NCBI RefSeq assembly: GCF_001758465.1
Contig: NZ_MJIC01000009.1
Coordinates: forward strand, 1-64,000
Direction: 5' to 3'
Length of the DNA stretch: 64,000 nucleotides
Origin: Marisediminitalea lipolytica
GTDB taxonomy: Bacteria; Pseudomonadota; Gammaproteobacteria; Enterobacterales; Alteromonadaceae
This document shows positions 49,999-62,458 of the stretch, piece after piece. Each line of letters opens with the position of its first letter. Within the stretch, counting starts at the first letter, position 1. The position numbers were made by a program, and so were the translations under genes. The notes beneath the pieces are model-generated. The model did no database searches. It had not been told where the DNA came from and saw nothing but the letters and a program-made list of their open reading frames with translations.

Positions 49999-52056
49999 TC
50001 AAATAAAACCGATCGGCCGGCTTTCTGGCTGCTTCAGGTTGCACTCAGCTCGAATACTCTCAATAAATAACTCAATTGATGTTAGTGGTGAGAACCGGTG
50101 GCGACGGTAAACTGCGGCAAAATCACCAGGTGCAATATTATTCAGCGCCCTGATTGACGTTAGATGTTGCGCTTTTATTCCAGTTAAATTGAGTGCCTTA
50201 GCGTAGCGAGTAAACAATGATTCGGCTTGGTCTGGGAGCAAATACGAAAACTCCACCTTCAGGTCGAAGCGGCGCAGCGCAGCCTTATCCAGATTACTCA
50301 TCAAATTAGTACTGGCAAAGAAAATACCGTCATAAGACTCCATCTGGGTGAGCATTTCATTTACCAGGGTGGTTTCCCATGAATTTGATGCTTGGGTGCG
50401 GTCTTGCAGAAAACTGTCGACCTCATCGAGGATTAAAACGGCCCCGTCGTTCTGCGCTTTTGCAAATGCATTGGCGATGTTGCGCTCAGATTGCCCAACA
50501 TACATCGACATTAAATCTGAGACCTTATGGGCATGCAGGGGCTTTTTGAGCGCGTGAGCGATGTGCTTACAAATGGCTGTTTTTCCAGTTCCCGGGGGGC
50601 CGTAGAGACAAATTCTCGCGTCTGGATTTCGTTTTAATCCGGCCAAGAGCTGGCTTATGTCAGTATTAGTGTTCAGGTATGACAGGCTGTACAACTCACT
50701 ATTTGCTGGGTTGGCGTTTTTCATTTTAACTTTTGGCAGGCCCATTACTTTTAAGCTCTGGTTAAGTAATTTGAGGTAGATTTTTTCTGCTGTTTTGCCG
50801 GTGGTTATTGTTGATGTGACATCGGAAGTGCGAGCCAGCAAAGCGGGGGAGATATCATCCCGTTGTGCCAGCACGTCAATGGTTGCCGCAGATAATTGTC
50901 TCTTACAACAACGTTCTACAATTCGTTTACGCTGAGCTATGCTGGGGATTGGTACCTCAACAACGATATCAAAGCGGCGCAGATACGCTGGATCCATGCC
51001 GTGAACACAGTTAGATAGCCAGAATGTGGGGATGGGGTTGGTCTCTAACATGTTATTCATCCATGCTTTGTGCCTGGATGCTGTGCTAGGCATAAATAAT
51101 CCGCCGTCTTCGAAAATATCTTCAATTTCATCAAACAGCAAAATACTTGATTGTGCATCAAGAAGGTTCTGCCCCAATTTATATCGTTGCATCCGTTGAT
51201 AGCCTTCGATGGCCTTATGGTTCTCACCTTCTGTAGCGACCTCGAACAGTCGGCGTTCAGCCATATCCGCAATGAGCCTGGCAAGCTGAGTTTTGCCTGT
51301 GCCGGGGGGGCCGTAGAGTAAAATATTGCAACCCTGATTTTTGTTTCTCAGGTAGTTCAGCATGATGTTTACGTCACCACCTAAGTGTTCATAGTCTTTT
51401 GCTTTTAACACGGCGTTTGGGGCCGGGGTAACCGCGTGCTCAAGGAGTTTTTCACAGGTAAATTGCTCGTCATAAAGCACATCAATAACGCTTTCGTTGG
51501 GAATATCCACTCTGCCGCACAAACCCTCAGAATATGAACGGTATTCAATCAGGCCGGTTTGATGGAGCCTGCTGGACTCGCGCAATGTTTGTTTAACTGC
51601 ATTGGGCGAGAGTCGCAAAAGGGTTGCTAGCTGGCTGCAAACTTGTCCCAGGGTTTTAACGTTGATGTGGTCAGTCAGCGATTCCAGTTGTGGACAGGAG
51701 TGTAAGTGAACAATGAACTCCAGCACGTTCACACAGTCGCTATCCAGATTCGCCACGCTGGCAAATTCGGTAATGTTCTCTCTCAATGTAAGGCTTTGTG
51801 ATGAAAGAGAGAGGGGCTGAGCTTCCAATTCACTCATCATGGCTTTGATGTGATCTTTTACGCCCTTTTTACCGTGTTTGGTTATTGTGCAAGGTTCCAA
51901 ACCAAGCTGTTTTGCCAGTGAGTCTGAGCGGTATGCTTTACCGTTCACCAGTTGGTTTAAACCATCCAGGTCGAGTATTGCGCGAAAAGCCCATAACCGT
52001 TGAAGATCATCCAATGCGTTGGCTTGCTGCTGAGGACATAACATTTTTTCGAACAT
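49999..52056 (-). CDS. Double-AAA+ ATPase of a defence-like cassette
   Basis: 685 residues. A helical N-terminal region (about 1-215, no known fold) precedes two classical AAA domains. AAA1: Walker A GPPGTGKT at 249-256, Walker B ILLFDEIED near 305-313, Arg pair at 360-361. AAA2: Walker A GPPGTGKT at 486-493, Walker B LILDEVDS near 541-548, Arg pair at 595-596. Both look catalytically complete and of the substrate-remodelling type. It is the last gene of a co-oriented set JAMM - WYL - AAA (gaps 127 and 81 bp). Substrate unknown. Confidence 0.85.
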   Translation of the reverse strand: MFEKMLCPQQQANALDDLQRLWAFRAILDLDGLNQLVNGKAYRSDSLAKQLGLEPCTITKHGKKGVKDHIKAMMSELEAQPLSLSSQSLTLRENITEFASVANLDSDCVNVLEFIVHLHSCPQLESLTDHINVKTLGQVCSQLATLLRLSPNAVKQTLRESSRLHQTGLIEYRSYSEGLCGRVDIPNESVIDVLYDEQFTCEKLLEHAVTPAPNAVLKAKDYEHLGGDVNIMLNYLRNKNQGCNILLYGPPGTGKTQLARLIADMAERRLFEVATEGENHKAIEGYQRMQRYKLGQNLLDAQSSILLFDEIEDIFEDGGLFMPSTASRHKAWMNNMLETNPIPTFWLSNCVHGMDPAYLRRFDIVVEVPIPSIAQRKRIVERCCKRQLSAATIDVLAQRDDISPALLARTSDVTSTITTGKTAEKIYLKLLNQSLKVMGLPKVKMKNANPANSELYSLSYLNTNTDISQLLAGLKRNPDARICLYGPPGTGKTAICKHIAHALKKPLHAHKVSDLMSMYVGQSERNIANAFAKAQNDGAVLILDEVDSFLQDRTQASNSWETTLVNEMLTQMESYDGIFFASTNLMSNLDKAALRRFDLKVEFSYLLPDQAESLFTRYAKALNLTGIKAQHLTSIRALNNIAPGDFAAVYRRHRFSPLTSIELFIESIRAECNLKQPESRPIGFI

Positions 52057-52137
52057 CTGAGAAACATACCTCTATCGTTAATCAACAGGGATATTTTCAC
52101 TGAATGGTGCGACAAACTGTGTCGTCTATATTGAAAG

Positions 52138-53130
52138 TCAGTCTGATTTTATTTGCAGGGCTAATCCTGCTTGTAATTGTGCGAGAATCCGCTTTTTCAA
52201 TGAATCAGGTTGCATTATTTGGATGCAATCAATGTGGCCTTTGATCCAATGCTCTAGCTCAAATGTGTGTTTTAATTGAGCGGAAAAAATCCACCATTTA
52301 TCATCTAATGGCTGAAGTTTTTGCTTTTTACCTATGCTTGATTCTTTCAGCATGGTGGCAGCTACGCCAGTCACTTTTAATTCCAGCAGTATATCTTCGC
52401 CTTCGATGAGATTACGTGGGGCTTCTGAAGCTACATAGGCGGCGAGATCGAAATCCTCGGAAAAACTGTAATTTGTTAGTTGCGCGTGTTTGATCCGGTG
52501 AGCCACAATCATCCTAATATCGTCGTAGCCGTCAAAAATACACGGGATCACCAGCTTGTTATTGCGAATAATTAAGCCCAGAGGTTTTATTTTTCGTGGG
52601 CTCCGCAATTTTCCGTAGGTGACTTCGATCATCTTATTATTAAGAATGCCAGAATAAATGACCTGGTTTATTTCAGGGGTAATATCATGGGTTTTTATGT
52701 CTAAACCAGGAGGGATTACGGCTACTTTTTTGCTCCATTGATGGTAAACCGGTTGTTGGCTGATCACATCATCCGCTTTTTTGAACAAAGTATTGAGTGT
52801 AGTAAACACATTTGCCGGCAGAAATAATCGTAGATGTTGTTGTGTCATCTTAAGTGACAGTGCTTCCTCAATAGATAAGGAAGGCAGAAACGTTTGCGTG
52901 GCTTCTCGGCTAAAAGACCACTTTTTACCTTCAGGACTGTCGAAATCCACTAATTCGAATAACACCGATATGTTATTTAAATCGCGTTCTACGGTACGCT
53001 TGCTTACATTAAAACCTTTTGCCTGTAAGGATTCGTGAAGTTGACGTGCAGTCGTCCAACGAGGATAAATTGGGATCAACCCAAGCATGCTAACAATGCG
53101 GATCAGGGTATCCTTGGCCTTTGCGCTCAT
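52138..53130 (-). CDS. HTH-WYL transcriptional regulator
   Basis: 330 residues. N-terminal DNA-binding part (about 1-70) with TTARQLHESLQAKGFNVSKRTVERDLN, the DeoR/HTH pattern of WYL regulators; the WYL-type central domain (about 140-250) with GKLRSPRKIKPLGLIIRNNKLVIPCIF read in two parts; a C-terminal WCX-like domain (about 255-325). WYL regulators commonly repress phage-defence operons, and bind nucleic acid or nucleotide ligands. It sits between the AAA and JAMM genes and probably controls them. Confidence 0.85.
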   Translation of the reverse strand: MSAKAKDTLIRIVSMLGLIPIYPRWTTARQLHESLQAKGFNVSKRTVERDLNNISVLFELVDFDSPEGKKWSFSREATQTFLPSLSIEEALSLKMTQQHLRLFLPANVFTTLNTLFKKADDVISQQPVYHQWSKKVAVIPPGLDIKTHDITPEINQVIYSGILNNKMIEVTYGKLRSPRKIKPLGLIIRNNKLVIPCIFDGYDDIRMIVAHRIKHAQLTNYSFSEDFDLAAYVASEAPRNLIEGEDILLELKVTGVAATMLKESSIGKKQKLQPLDDKWWIFSAQLKHTFELEHWIKGHIDCIQIMQPDSLKKRILAQLQAGLALQIKSD

Positions 53131-53257
53131 AACTCTGCTATTTTTACGGTCTGAGTTTTATCGTCAAACACAGTTTTTTGCGTTGAATGGAACATAATGC
53201 TTAAAACAAGTTTAAAGCATCATGCTCCCTCGTCTTGTTAAGTTATTTAAGACCAAA

Positions 53258-54103
53258 TCAGATTGCAAACCAACGTTTTTCTGCTTCTTCAGCAGTTCTA
53301 TATATGCTTTTGTTTCCCTTGATAGATAACCGGCCAAACTCTTCTAAGTAATAGCTGATCTTTTCAAGAAAAGGGGTTTCTAACATCGTCGATACAGGAA
53401 CCGGAACAGAATTGAATTTTTGTTTCTGATAGGATGAATAATCAGTCAAACCGTATATGTTTAATTGTTCGTGTTCATCGTCTGACAATGAGCTTTCCGG
53501 TTTATGCTGATAGACTTGAGCTTTCAGCCATACTTTTACGTTACCTAGTGAAAACTCAAATAGCGAGTCATCGACTGGGCCATCCTTTCTATCGTCTGCT
53601 TTCTTCCCGGCAAAGATTGTCATAACAAGGGCAATAGAGAATTCATGTTTGCCTACTTTTATAGTGGGACTGTTACATTCGCAAAAGTGGTCAGCCTCTG
53701 AAAAATCGTATAATTTATGACGTCTTATGTAGCTTGGGCTTTCAGCACATTGTGCTTTGTTTTCATCAACATTGTGATCAGGGTTTTTTAATACCCAAGG
53801 ATGGGTGTGGAAGGTACCTAAATGCGCATATCCATCACCAAACATTGCAGCTACATCTTGCTTCAAGTCAAGTGCTAACTGTTTTACAGTGACTTCTCCC
53901 CGTTTCTTTTTAGCAGAACTGTCAACTGATACGTGCTTTATTTCACAACTAAAGGGTAAGCGCTTATTCGAACTTCCCCATAATTGCGCATGGGTTTCGA
54001 TAGCAACATCTCGCTTTCCCTGATGCTTGATCGCATATGCTTCAAGCCCCTCAAGTAACAATGAGAAAAACGCACTATTCGTTAGCTTAATTTTTGCTGT
54101 CAC
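53258..54103 (-). CDS. JAMM/MPN+ metalloprotease-like protein
   Basis: 281 residues, soluble. All JAMM positions can be placed: Glu36 (VAIETHAQ), His99 and His101 in GTFHTHPW, and Ser135-x-x-Asp138 in DFSEADHF. Unlike short JAB domains it has a ~33-residue insert between HTHP and SEAD, with several cysteines nearby (Cys119, CEC at 141-143). Such zinc isopeptidases remove ubiquitin-like proteins or trim peptides; no ubiquitin-like, E1 or E2 gene is in the window. Upstream of the WYL and AAA genes on the same strand. Confidence 0.7.
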   Translation of the reverse strand: MTAKIKLTNSAFFSLLLEGLEAYAIKHQGKRDVAIETHAQLWGSSNKRLPFSCEIKHVSVDSSAKKKRGEVTVKQLALDLKQDVAAMFGDGYAHLGTFHTHPWVLKNPDHNVDENKAQCAESPSYIRRHKLYDFSEADHFCECNSPTIKVGKHEFSIALVMTIFAGKKADDRKDGPVDDSLFEFSLGNVKVWLKAQVYQHKPESSLSDDEHEQLNIYGLTDYSSYQKQKFNSVPVPVSTMLETPFLEKISYYLEEFGRLSIKGNKSIYRTAEEAEKRWFAI

Positions 54104-54315
54104 GCTTAAATCCTTTTAATTAATCAGGTGAAAATTTATCTGCCAGGATGATTTTTGGATATCTAACAGTCTGTTATGAAATATAGACCAACCACTTTGC
54201 ATTTTCCATTCAGCTTGAAAAGTAAATCAAAGAGAGCTGCTTTTAGCGCCAAAACCAGCGCAGAGCGGGTAAATCCGGTATACTCCGGGCTAATATTTAA
54301 AGGTGGAGTTTTGTA

Positions 54316-54744
54316 ATGCGTGTATGTGGTGTAGAACTGGCGGGAAATGATGCAAACGTTGCCCTGTTGAATCTGGAAAATGGCATGATTAAGTTGCCTG
54401 ATTGCCGTGCCCGCAAATTAAGTTTGCAAAAAGCCGCTACCGCCCATGAGCTTAAGTATTTTCAGAAATCCTTCGCGCAGCTGGTGCAGGATTACAAAAT
54501 CGAAACCATCGTTATTCGCCAGCGCCCCATGAAGGGCAAGTTTGCTGGTGGCGCTATTGGCTTTAAATTAGAAGCAGCGCTTGAGTTGCTGGAAGGTGTG
54601 CAGGTTATTGTGATGCCGCCAACCGAGATTAAAGCGGCATTAAAAGATAGCCATATGTATATCGACTTTAGCGACACTGGTTTAAAAGGTTTTCAGAAAT
54701 CCGCGTTTGAAACCGCACTGGCCTACGTGAGTCAACACCTATAG
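54316..54744 (+). CDS. DUF3010 family protein
   Basis: 142 residues, AGGTGGAG ribosome site. Family landmarks: MRVCGVELAGNDANVALLNL, VIRQRPMKGKFAGGA, MPPTEIKAAL and FQKSAFETALAY. It has an RNase H-like or actin-like strand pattern at the start, but the function is unknown. Common in gammaproteobacterial core genomes, so it marks the likely right side of the island. Confidence 0.9.
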   Translation: MRVCGVELAGNDANVALLNLENGMIKLPDCRARKLSLQKAATAHELKYFQKSFAQLVQDYKIETIVIRQRPMKGKFAGGAIGFKLEAALELLEGVQVIVMPPTEIKAALKDSHMYIDFSDTGLKGFQKSAFETALAYVSQHL

Positions 54745-54814
54745 CTCACAGGGCAAGGCCAGTTTGGAAATCCGTTCATGGCTTGAATAGTGTGCTGGTA
54801 CGCGATCTTCGGCC

Positions 54815-55693
54815 TTAGAACTCGTCTGAACCCCTCATCGCTAATTGTTCAAGCTGATAATTAATCCGGGCAAGCGCTGATTCATCCAGCATGAGTTTTT
54901 TTGTAAGACGGTAGTACTTTGTCAGCGTTTTATGACTCATTACAGGTACAGTCGGCTTTTGTTTATTCTCAATATACCACCCCGGAATCACAACTAAAGG
55001 ACTTGTTGTTACTTCCATGCCAGTACTTTGAGTTAGCTCTTTAGATAGCCAATTTGCCTGTCGTTTTGATTGCTCAATTGTGGATGTGTCAGTGAAATGA
55101 GGGAATTGAATTTTGTCGCCTTCTACCGCTATTTTGTGGGTGATGCTAGAGTTTTGGATATTTGGCTTTCTCCTGCCTTTTGTTTCGATCGCTAATATTC
55201 CTCCTTGATAAGTGACAACATGGTCTATGTTGAAATTCGGTCCCTGTACATCATGAAATACCCTGACATTACTATCGGTAATCTTGCTCAAAGCGTGAGA
55301 TACCGCCCATTCGGCTTCTATGCCAAGCCTGATGTTTCGTATTTTACTGAATACTTTGACGGCTTTGATAAGGGAGAAAGTCGCTGCGATAAAGAAGATG
55401 ATCGAATAGCTATACCATTGCCCAATTTTTTCTTCGAATCCAAGCAACGTTGAAATAGTCGGTATTGAGAAAGGTAGTTGAAAGTAGATGCTGGAAAGCA
55501 TGGCCCAGGAGAGCATATTAAAGTTGAGTTCTTTTTGTGACTGGATAAGGGAAAATGCCGGTGTTCTCGCCATTTCAGAGTATTCAAATGGTATGCGAGA
55601 TTTCTTTTGGGCAACTTTGAGTAACAAGGCTATTGTTGCGATAAAAAGCACAAATGGAATTGCGGCTGCTAAAATAACGAAAAATAACTCCAT
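54815..55693 (-). CDS. NERD-domain membrane protein
   Basis: 292 residues. Membrane segments near 3-25, 60-80 and 90-110, then a nuclease-related (NERD) domain (about 120-225) with RLGIEAEWAVSHAL, VFHDVQGPNFNIDHVV and GGILAIETKGRRK, the restriction-endonuclease-like core (D and ExK). Physiological role unknown; it could be part of the accessory region. No partner gene on the same strand. Confidence 0.82.
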   Translation of the reverse strand: MELFFVILAAAIPFVLFIATIALLLKVAQKKSRIPFEYSEMARTPAFSLIQSQKELNFNMLSWAMLSSIYFQLPFSIPTISTLLGFEEKIGQWYSYSIIFFIAATFSLIKAVKVFSKIRNIRLGIEAEWAVSHALSKITDSNVRVFHDVQGPNFNIDHVVTYQGGILAIETKGRRKPNIQNSSITHKIAVEGDKIQFPHFTDTSTIEQSKRQANWLSKELTQSTGMEVTTSPLVVIPGWYIENKQKPTVPVMSHKTLTKYYRLTKKLMLDESALARINYQLEQLAMRGSDEF

Positions 55694-55991
55694 CTATATA
55701 TTTTCCTAAGAAATTGCACGTTAAAGAGTCTAACGAAGAGAAGTGACCAAACTATCACGAGCTATGATTCCTCACCGTGTACAAATCTAAACTAACGAAG
55801 TAATTCTCATCCCTAAATACACTAGCCAAACCATAAAACCGGCATCAGTACAGTTACCTTTGTTTCTCCCTTTGGATAAAAATGCCCTGTTGTTTAAGAA
55901 AGCACCATAAGGCGAAATTTTTGCCAGAACTATCTGTAGCAGAAGTTAACGCAGTCTATGGCGCTGGCCCCTTGCTTGCTCCGGAGTCACT

Positions 55992-56336
55992 ATGAAAGCA
56001 GCAAAAACGCTCTGTTTTTACCTTGTTGTTGCCTTTGGCATTAGAGCAATTGCCTATGCGATAAAGGGCCTGTTTATTGAAAATACAGGCTATATCAGCT
56101 TGTTGTATCTTGGTTGTGCCGCCATAGCCGCTGGCTTACTTAAAAAGCGCCGTAACTACATTCGCCACATCGATTTATCGGTGGTGCTGATAGCGTTTTT
56201 TACTGCCAGCGTGATAAACGGCAACCTGATTAAAACAGGTTGGCTGGTTACCATTATTTGTATGCTGTATTTGTTGGGTGAAGTTCTGCAGCGTTTCAGG
56301 GGTAAAGACGGTAATAAAAAAACGCCGCTGAATTAG
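55992..56336 (+). CDS. Small multi-pass membrane protein, unknown
   Basis: 114 residues with about four membrane segments (about 5-25, 34-50, 63-78, 83-101) and a positively charged C-terminus. No family recognised. Its ATG follows CCGGAGTC. It converges with the LacZ-type gene. Confidence 0.6.
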   Translation: MKAAKTLCFYLVVAFGIRAIAYAIKGLFIENTGYISLLYLGCAAIAAGLLKKRRNYIRHIDLSVVLIAFFTASVINGNLIKTGWLVTIICMLYLLGEVLQRFRGKDGNKKTPLN

Positions 56337-56346
56337 CGACGTTTTA
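56315..56346. terminator. Bidirectional imperfect terminator
   Basis: AACGCCGCT-GAATT-AGCGACGTT with an A-run to the left and T-run to the right; one mismatch. It serves the membrane-protein gene and the LacZ-type gene that face each other. Confidence 0.6.
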
Positions 56347-56369
56347 TGTAGTGTTGGGTTAGAGCTGCT

Positions 56370-59612
<3,243 letters not shown>

Positions 59613-59626
59613 TTAGATACTAAGAC

Positions 59627-62443
59627 TTAGTTGTAGATATCGTTGGTTTCGAACGATGCTTTTTCTTCGTTGGTTTGCAGCGCTTTTAACGCCTCCAGCT
59701 CAACGGTTTTACTTGGCGCAAACGCATCTGACTGCATGTACTCAAGAATACTGTGCTTCAGCTGGCGTGCTGCCGGGCGATTGGCTAAATCGTTAGTCAG
59801 GTCGATAGACGAGAATACCAGTTTACCGTTGCCCACTTTCGCTTCTACTACGTTAGCCAGGTGACGGTTAGTTACAAAGTTATCAATCACGCGGATAATC
59901 GGCGTAACCTGCTCTTCATTCACTTCTACCGACTTAGATTTAATGGCTAAGTCCCACCACTGCCAGTCTGTGTGCGAAGCTGTTGGGAACTGCGCTAATG
60001 CTGCGTGCTCAGGATCCATCAGTAAGCCCATGGTGCTTGGCTGGTTCGGGAAGTGTACCGGGCTCCAGAATACCGGCACAAAGCGGCCATCCACACCGGT
60101 CAGGCTGTTGTAATCCGGGTTAAGGAATACGGTTTTACCTTGCTTAAGTGCGGCTTCGGCTTCGGCAAATGAGGTGGTAGATACCACGGCGTCAGACTCG
60201 GTCGCTACGTCCTGCGGATATACCCAGAAAGACCAGGTGTTTTTGTAGTCAGTACCTTCAAGCGACACTTTAACTGTCATCTGCTCGGCCTGATCAACGT
60301 CCAGCTTGTAGCTGATAGTGCCCAGTTCAACGTTGTTACCAATGGTCAGGTCAACATTGCTAATGTCGTCCTGCGCTACCACGGTGCCTGCGGTATCCGT
60401 AATTGACCAGTGAATCTTTTGCTTGCTCAAATCTTTAAAGAAGTTGGCCACTTCGATAGATGCATCAAAGGTTTCACCGTTTTCGTATACCGCTTTGCTG
60501 TAACGAATCAGAGGTACCAGCTCGCTGTTAAATTCGCGGAATTCTTCAGCGCTGATCACGCCTTTAGAGCCCCAGAATGCGTTAAGCAAGCCTACCAGCG
60601 CAGTACCCTGACCGGGGAAGTCCTGTAATTGCAGTAACTGGAAGCCATCGAAGCTAGGCGTTTTTAAGGCGCGTTCGATTTCCTCTTTGTACAGAATGGC
60701 GGCTAATTTGCCTGAAGAGTAGGTAAACTCATCGGCTAAATCGATCAGGTTCTTCTCTTCCAGCTCTTGTTTAATGGCCATAAAGTTCAGCGGCTTTAAT
60801 ACGCCGGTGTACTTTGGAATTTCGCTCATGTCCGGGTATACCGAGTACTGGCCGATTTCGTGTGAAACCAGCGGTACGCTGATGTATTCAGCATTCTCGG
60901 TGTAGTCTTTATCAAAGCTCGGCGAGTTGGTATTAAAGATACCCTGACCACGTACCCAGCCTTTTTCGGTCCACTGGGTAATGTAGTACTCGTCTACCGC
61001 CAGTGGCCATTGGGCCTGTGGCTTCTGGAACGAGAACGCGGTAGACGCATACAGGTGGCGGCCATCCTGCGCTTTGTAATCGTTAACCATGCTGCTCAGG
61101 GTATTCAGATCGCCTTCCAGCTCGTTACCCATGGCCATCATAATGAACGATGGATGATTACCGTATTCGTCGATGATGCGCTGTCCTTCGCGGCGCAGGA
61201 AGTCAGTGGCGCTTTCATCCTGACCCACAATCAGGCTCCAGTGTGGCAGTTCTACCTGATAGTAAAAGCCCACTTCGTCAGCGGCTTCAAAGGCAGCGGC
61301 TGGTGGTGCCCAGGAGTGGAAGCGGAAATGGTTTAAGCCGTATGCTTTAGCCTGCTTAAGGATTTCCAGCCAACCTTCTTTGTCCATCGGTGGATGACCA
61401 GTCAGCGGGAAGATAGCCGCATCCAGGTTACCACGCAGGAAAATGCGCTGGCCGTTTAACAGCAGGTCGCCATTGGCCTGGCTGACTTCACGGAAACCAA
61501 AAGTGGCCGATACCGCTACATCAGAGCCACTGTTTTCCGGGTTTACTGCCAGCGTGTAAACATTAGGGTTAAATTCGTCCCATAGTTCAACACCTTCTGG
61601 CTTAGCAATGGTAAAGGTAACTTTGCCTTCGGCGGTTTTAGCGTCGGCAGTGCCTTTAGCCACTACGCTGCCATCGGCTTTTGTGATGGTGTAAGCAACG
61701 GCACCGGCCGCTGGTGTCTTTTGGGCAAAACTCACGGTAATGGTGTTATCTGCCAGGCTTGGGTACACCTGCAGGTTATCCGGCGTGTTTTGCGAGTTAG
61801 CGGTCAGCTCGATGTCACCCAGCATACCGTTCCACTTAATTTGCGTGTGGTTGGTGTAGGCGTGGGCCATTTGCTGGCTGGATTCCAGTGGGTATTTATC
61901 ACTGGTAATGTTAATTTCCGGGTGCTGATCGCCGTTATCAATACGCACGGTAATGGTGTGCGAGCCTGGCGTTAAGTACTGGGTCAGGTCGAAGTGATGC
62001 GGGGCAATCAGGCTGTCCTGTTTACCTACGGATTTACCGTCAACAAACACTTCTGATTCCCAGATGACGCGTTCCAGCTCAAGCTCAATGCTTTCACCCT
62101 GCCATTCTTGTGGAATGGTGACTTCTTTTTGATACCAGGCCACACCAATATATTCATATTCGCGGGTCAGGTGCGACAATACGTAGTTGTTGATGGCTGG
62201 CTTTCTGGTGTTTTTAGTGCCAATTTGCGCATCATCCAGCGTGGCGGGCAGGGCAATAGACTGGCCGTTGATAGCCTGTTGTGCCCAGTTTTCGCTGTTG
62301 CCCACGTTTTGCGGGTCTAGTTTTACCTGCCATTCACCTGCCAGTGACAGGCTTTGTGGAGAGGGGGTGTCGTTAGTGGTGCCACACGCTGTCATGCCAA
62401 GGGCCAGTAGCGCGCTGAATATTGTGCTGTATCGTTTTTTCAT
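59627..62443 (-). CDS. Lipoprotein glycoside hydrolase family 2
   Basis: 938 residues from the ATG at 62443 (GAGAAG upstream). Type II signal peptide with lipobox GMTAC near residue 23, then GTTND. The sugar-binding domain (about 35-215: GVAWYQKEVTIP, FVDGKSVGKQDS), an Ig-like domain, and a TIM barrel with acid/base glutamate in MAMGNELEGD and probable nucleophile in VSHEIGQYSVYP follow. A C-terminal beta region (about 660-930) is unassigned. It is probably an outer-membrane-anchored beta-galactosidase or related exo-enzyme acting on marine galactans; the substrate is not shown. Confidence 0.85.
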   Translation of the reverse strand: MKKRYSTIFSALLALGMTACGTTNDTPSPQSLSLAGEWQVKLDPQNVGNSENWAQQAINGQSIALPATLDDAQIGTKNTRKPAINNYVLSHLTREYEYIGVAWYQKEVTIPQEWQGESIELELERVIWESEVFVDGKSVGKQDSLIAPHHFDLTQYLTPGSHTITVRIDNGDQHPEINITSDKYPLESSQQMAHAYTNHTQIKWNGMLGDIELTANSQNTPDNLQVYPSLADNTITVSFAQKTPAAGAVAYTITKADGSVVAKGTADAKTAEGKVTFTIAKPEGVELWDEFNPNVYTLAVNPENSGSDVAVSATFGFREVSQANGDLLLNGQRIFLRGNLDAAIFPLTGHPPMDKEGWLEILKQAKAYGLNHFRFHSWAPPAAAFEAADEVGFYYQVELPHWSLIVGQDESATDFLRREGQRIIDEYGNHPSFIMMAMGNELEGDLNTLSSMVNDYKAQDGRHLYASTAFSFQKPQAQWPLAVDEYYITQWTEKGWVRGQGIFNTNSPSFDKDYTENAEYISVPLVSHEIGQYSVYPDMSEIPKYTGVLKPLNFMAIKQELEEKNLIDLADEFTYSSGKLAAILYKEEIERALKTPSFDGFQLLQLQDFPGQGTALVGLLNAFWGSKGVISAEEFREFNSELVPLIRYSKAVYENGETFDASIEVANFFKDLSKQKIHWSITDTAGTVVAQDDISNVDLTIGNNVELGTISYKLDVDQAEQMTVKVSLEGTDYKNTWSFWVYPQDVATESDAVVSTTSFAEAEAALKQGKTVFLNPDYNSLTGVDGRFVPVFWSPVHFPNQPSTMGLLMDPEHAALAQFPTASHTDWQWWDLAIKSKSVEVNEEQVTPIIRVIDNFVTNRHLANVVEAKVGNGKLVFSSIDLTNDLANRPAARQLKHSILEYMQSDAFAPSKTVELEALKALQTNEEKASFETNDIYN

Positions 62444-62458
62444 AGTACTTCTCATTGC

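Larger units (their letters stand above)
41015..54250. mobile_element. Probable genomic (defence) island next to tRNA-Arg
   Basis: Between the tRNA and the core-like DUF3010 gene lie restriction, methylation, HNH, AAA and JAMM genes, an IS256 remnant and AT-rich spacers, all foreign to the core gene order on both sides. No integrase, relaxase or clear attachment repeat is visible, so how it arrived and its exact right end are inference. Confidence 0.55.

Noticed and set aside
53258-54103. A Bil- or CBASS-type ubiquitin-like conjugation system
   Set aside because: Only the JAMM-like peptidase is present; no E1, E2, ubiquitin-like protein or cyclic-nucleotide synthase was found in the window.
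54104-55991. Right-hand attachment repeat of the island (copy of the tRNA-Arg 3' end)
   Set aside because: No stretch matching GGTTCGAATCC...GGGTGCGCCA was seen; the right boundary stays inferred from gene content.
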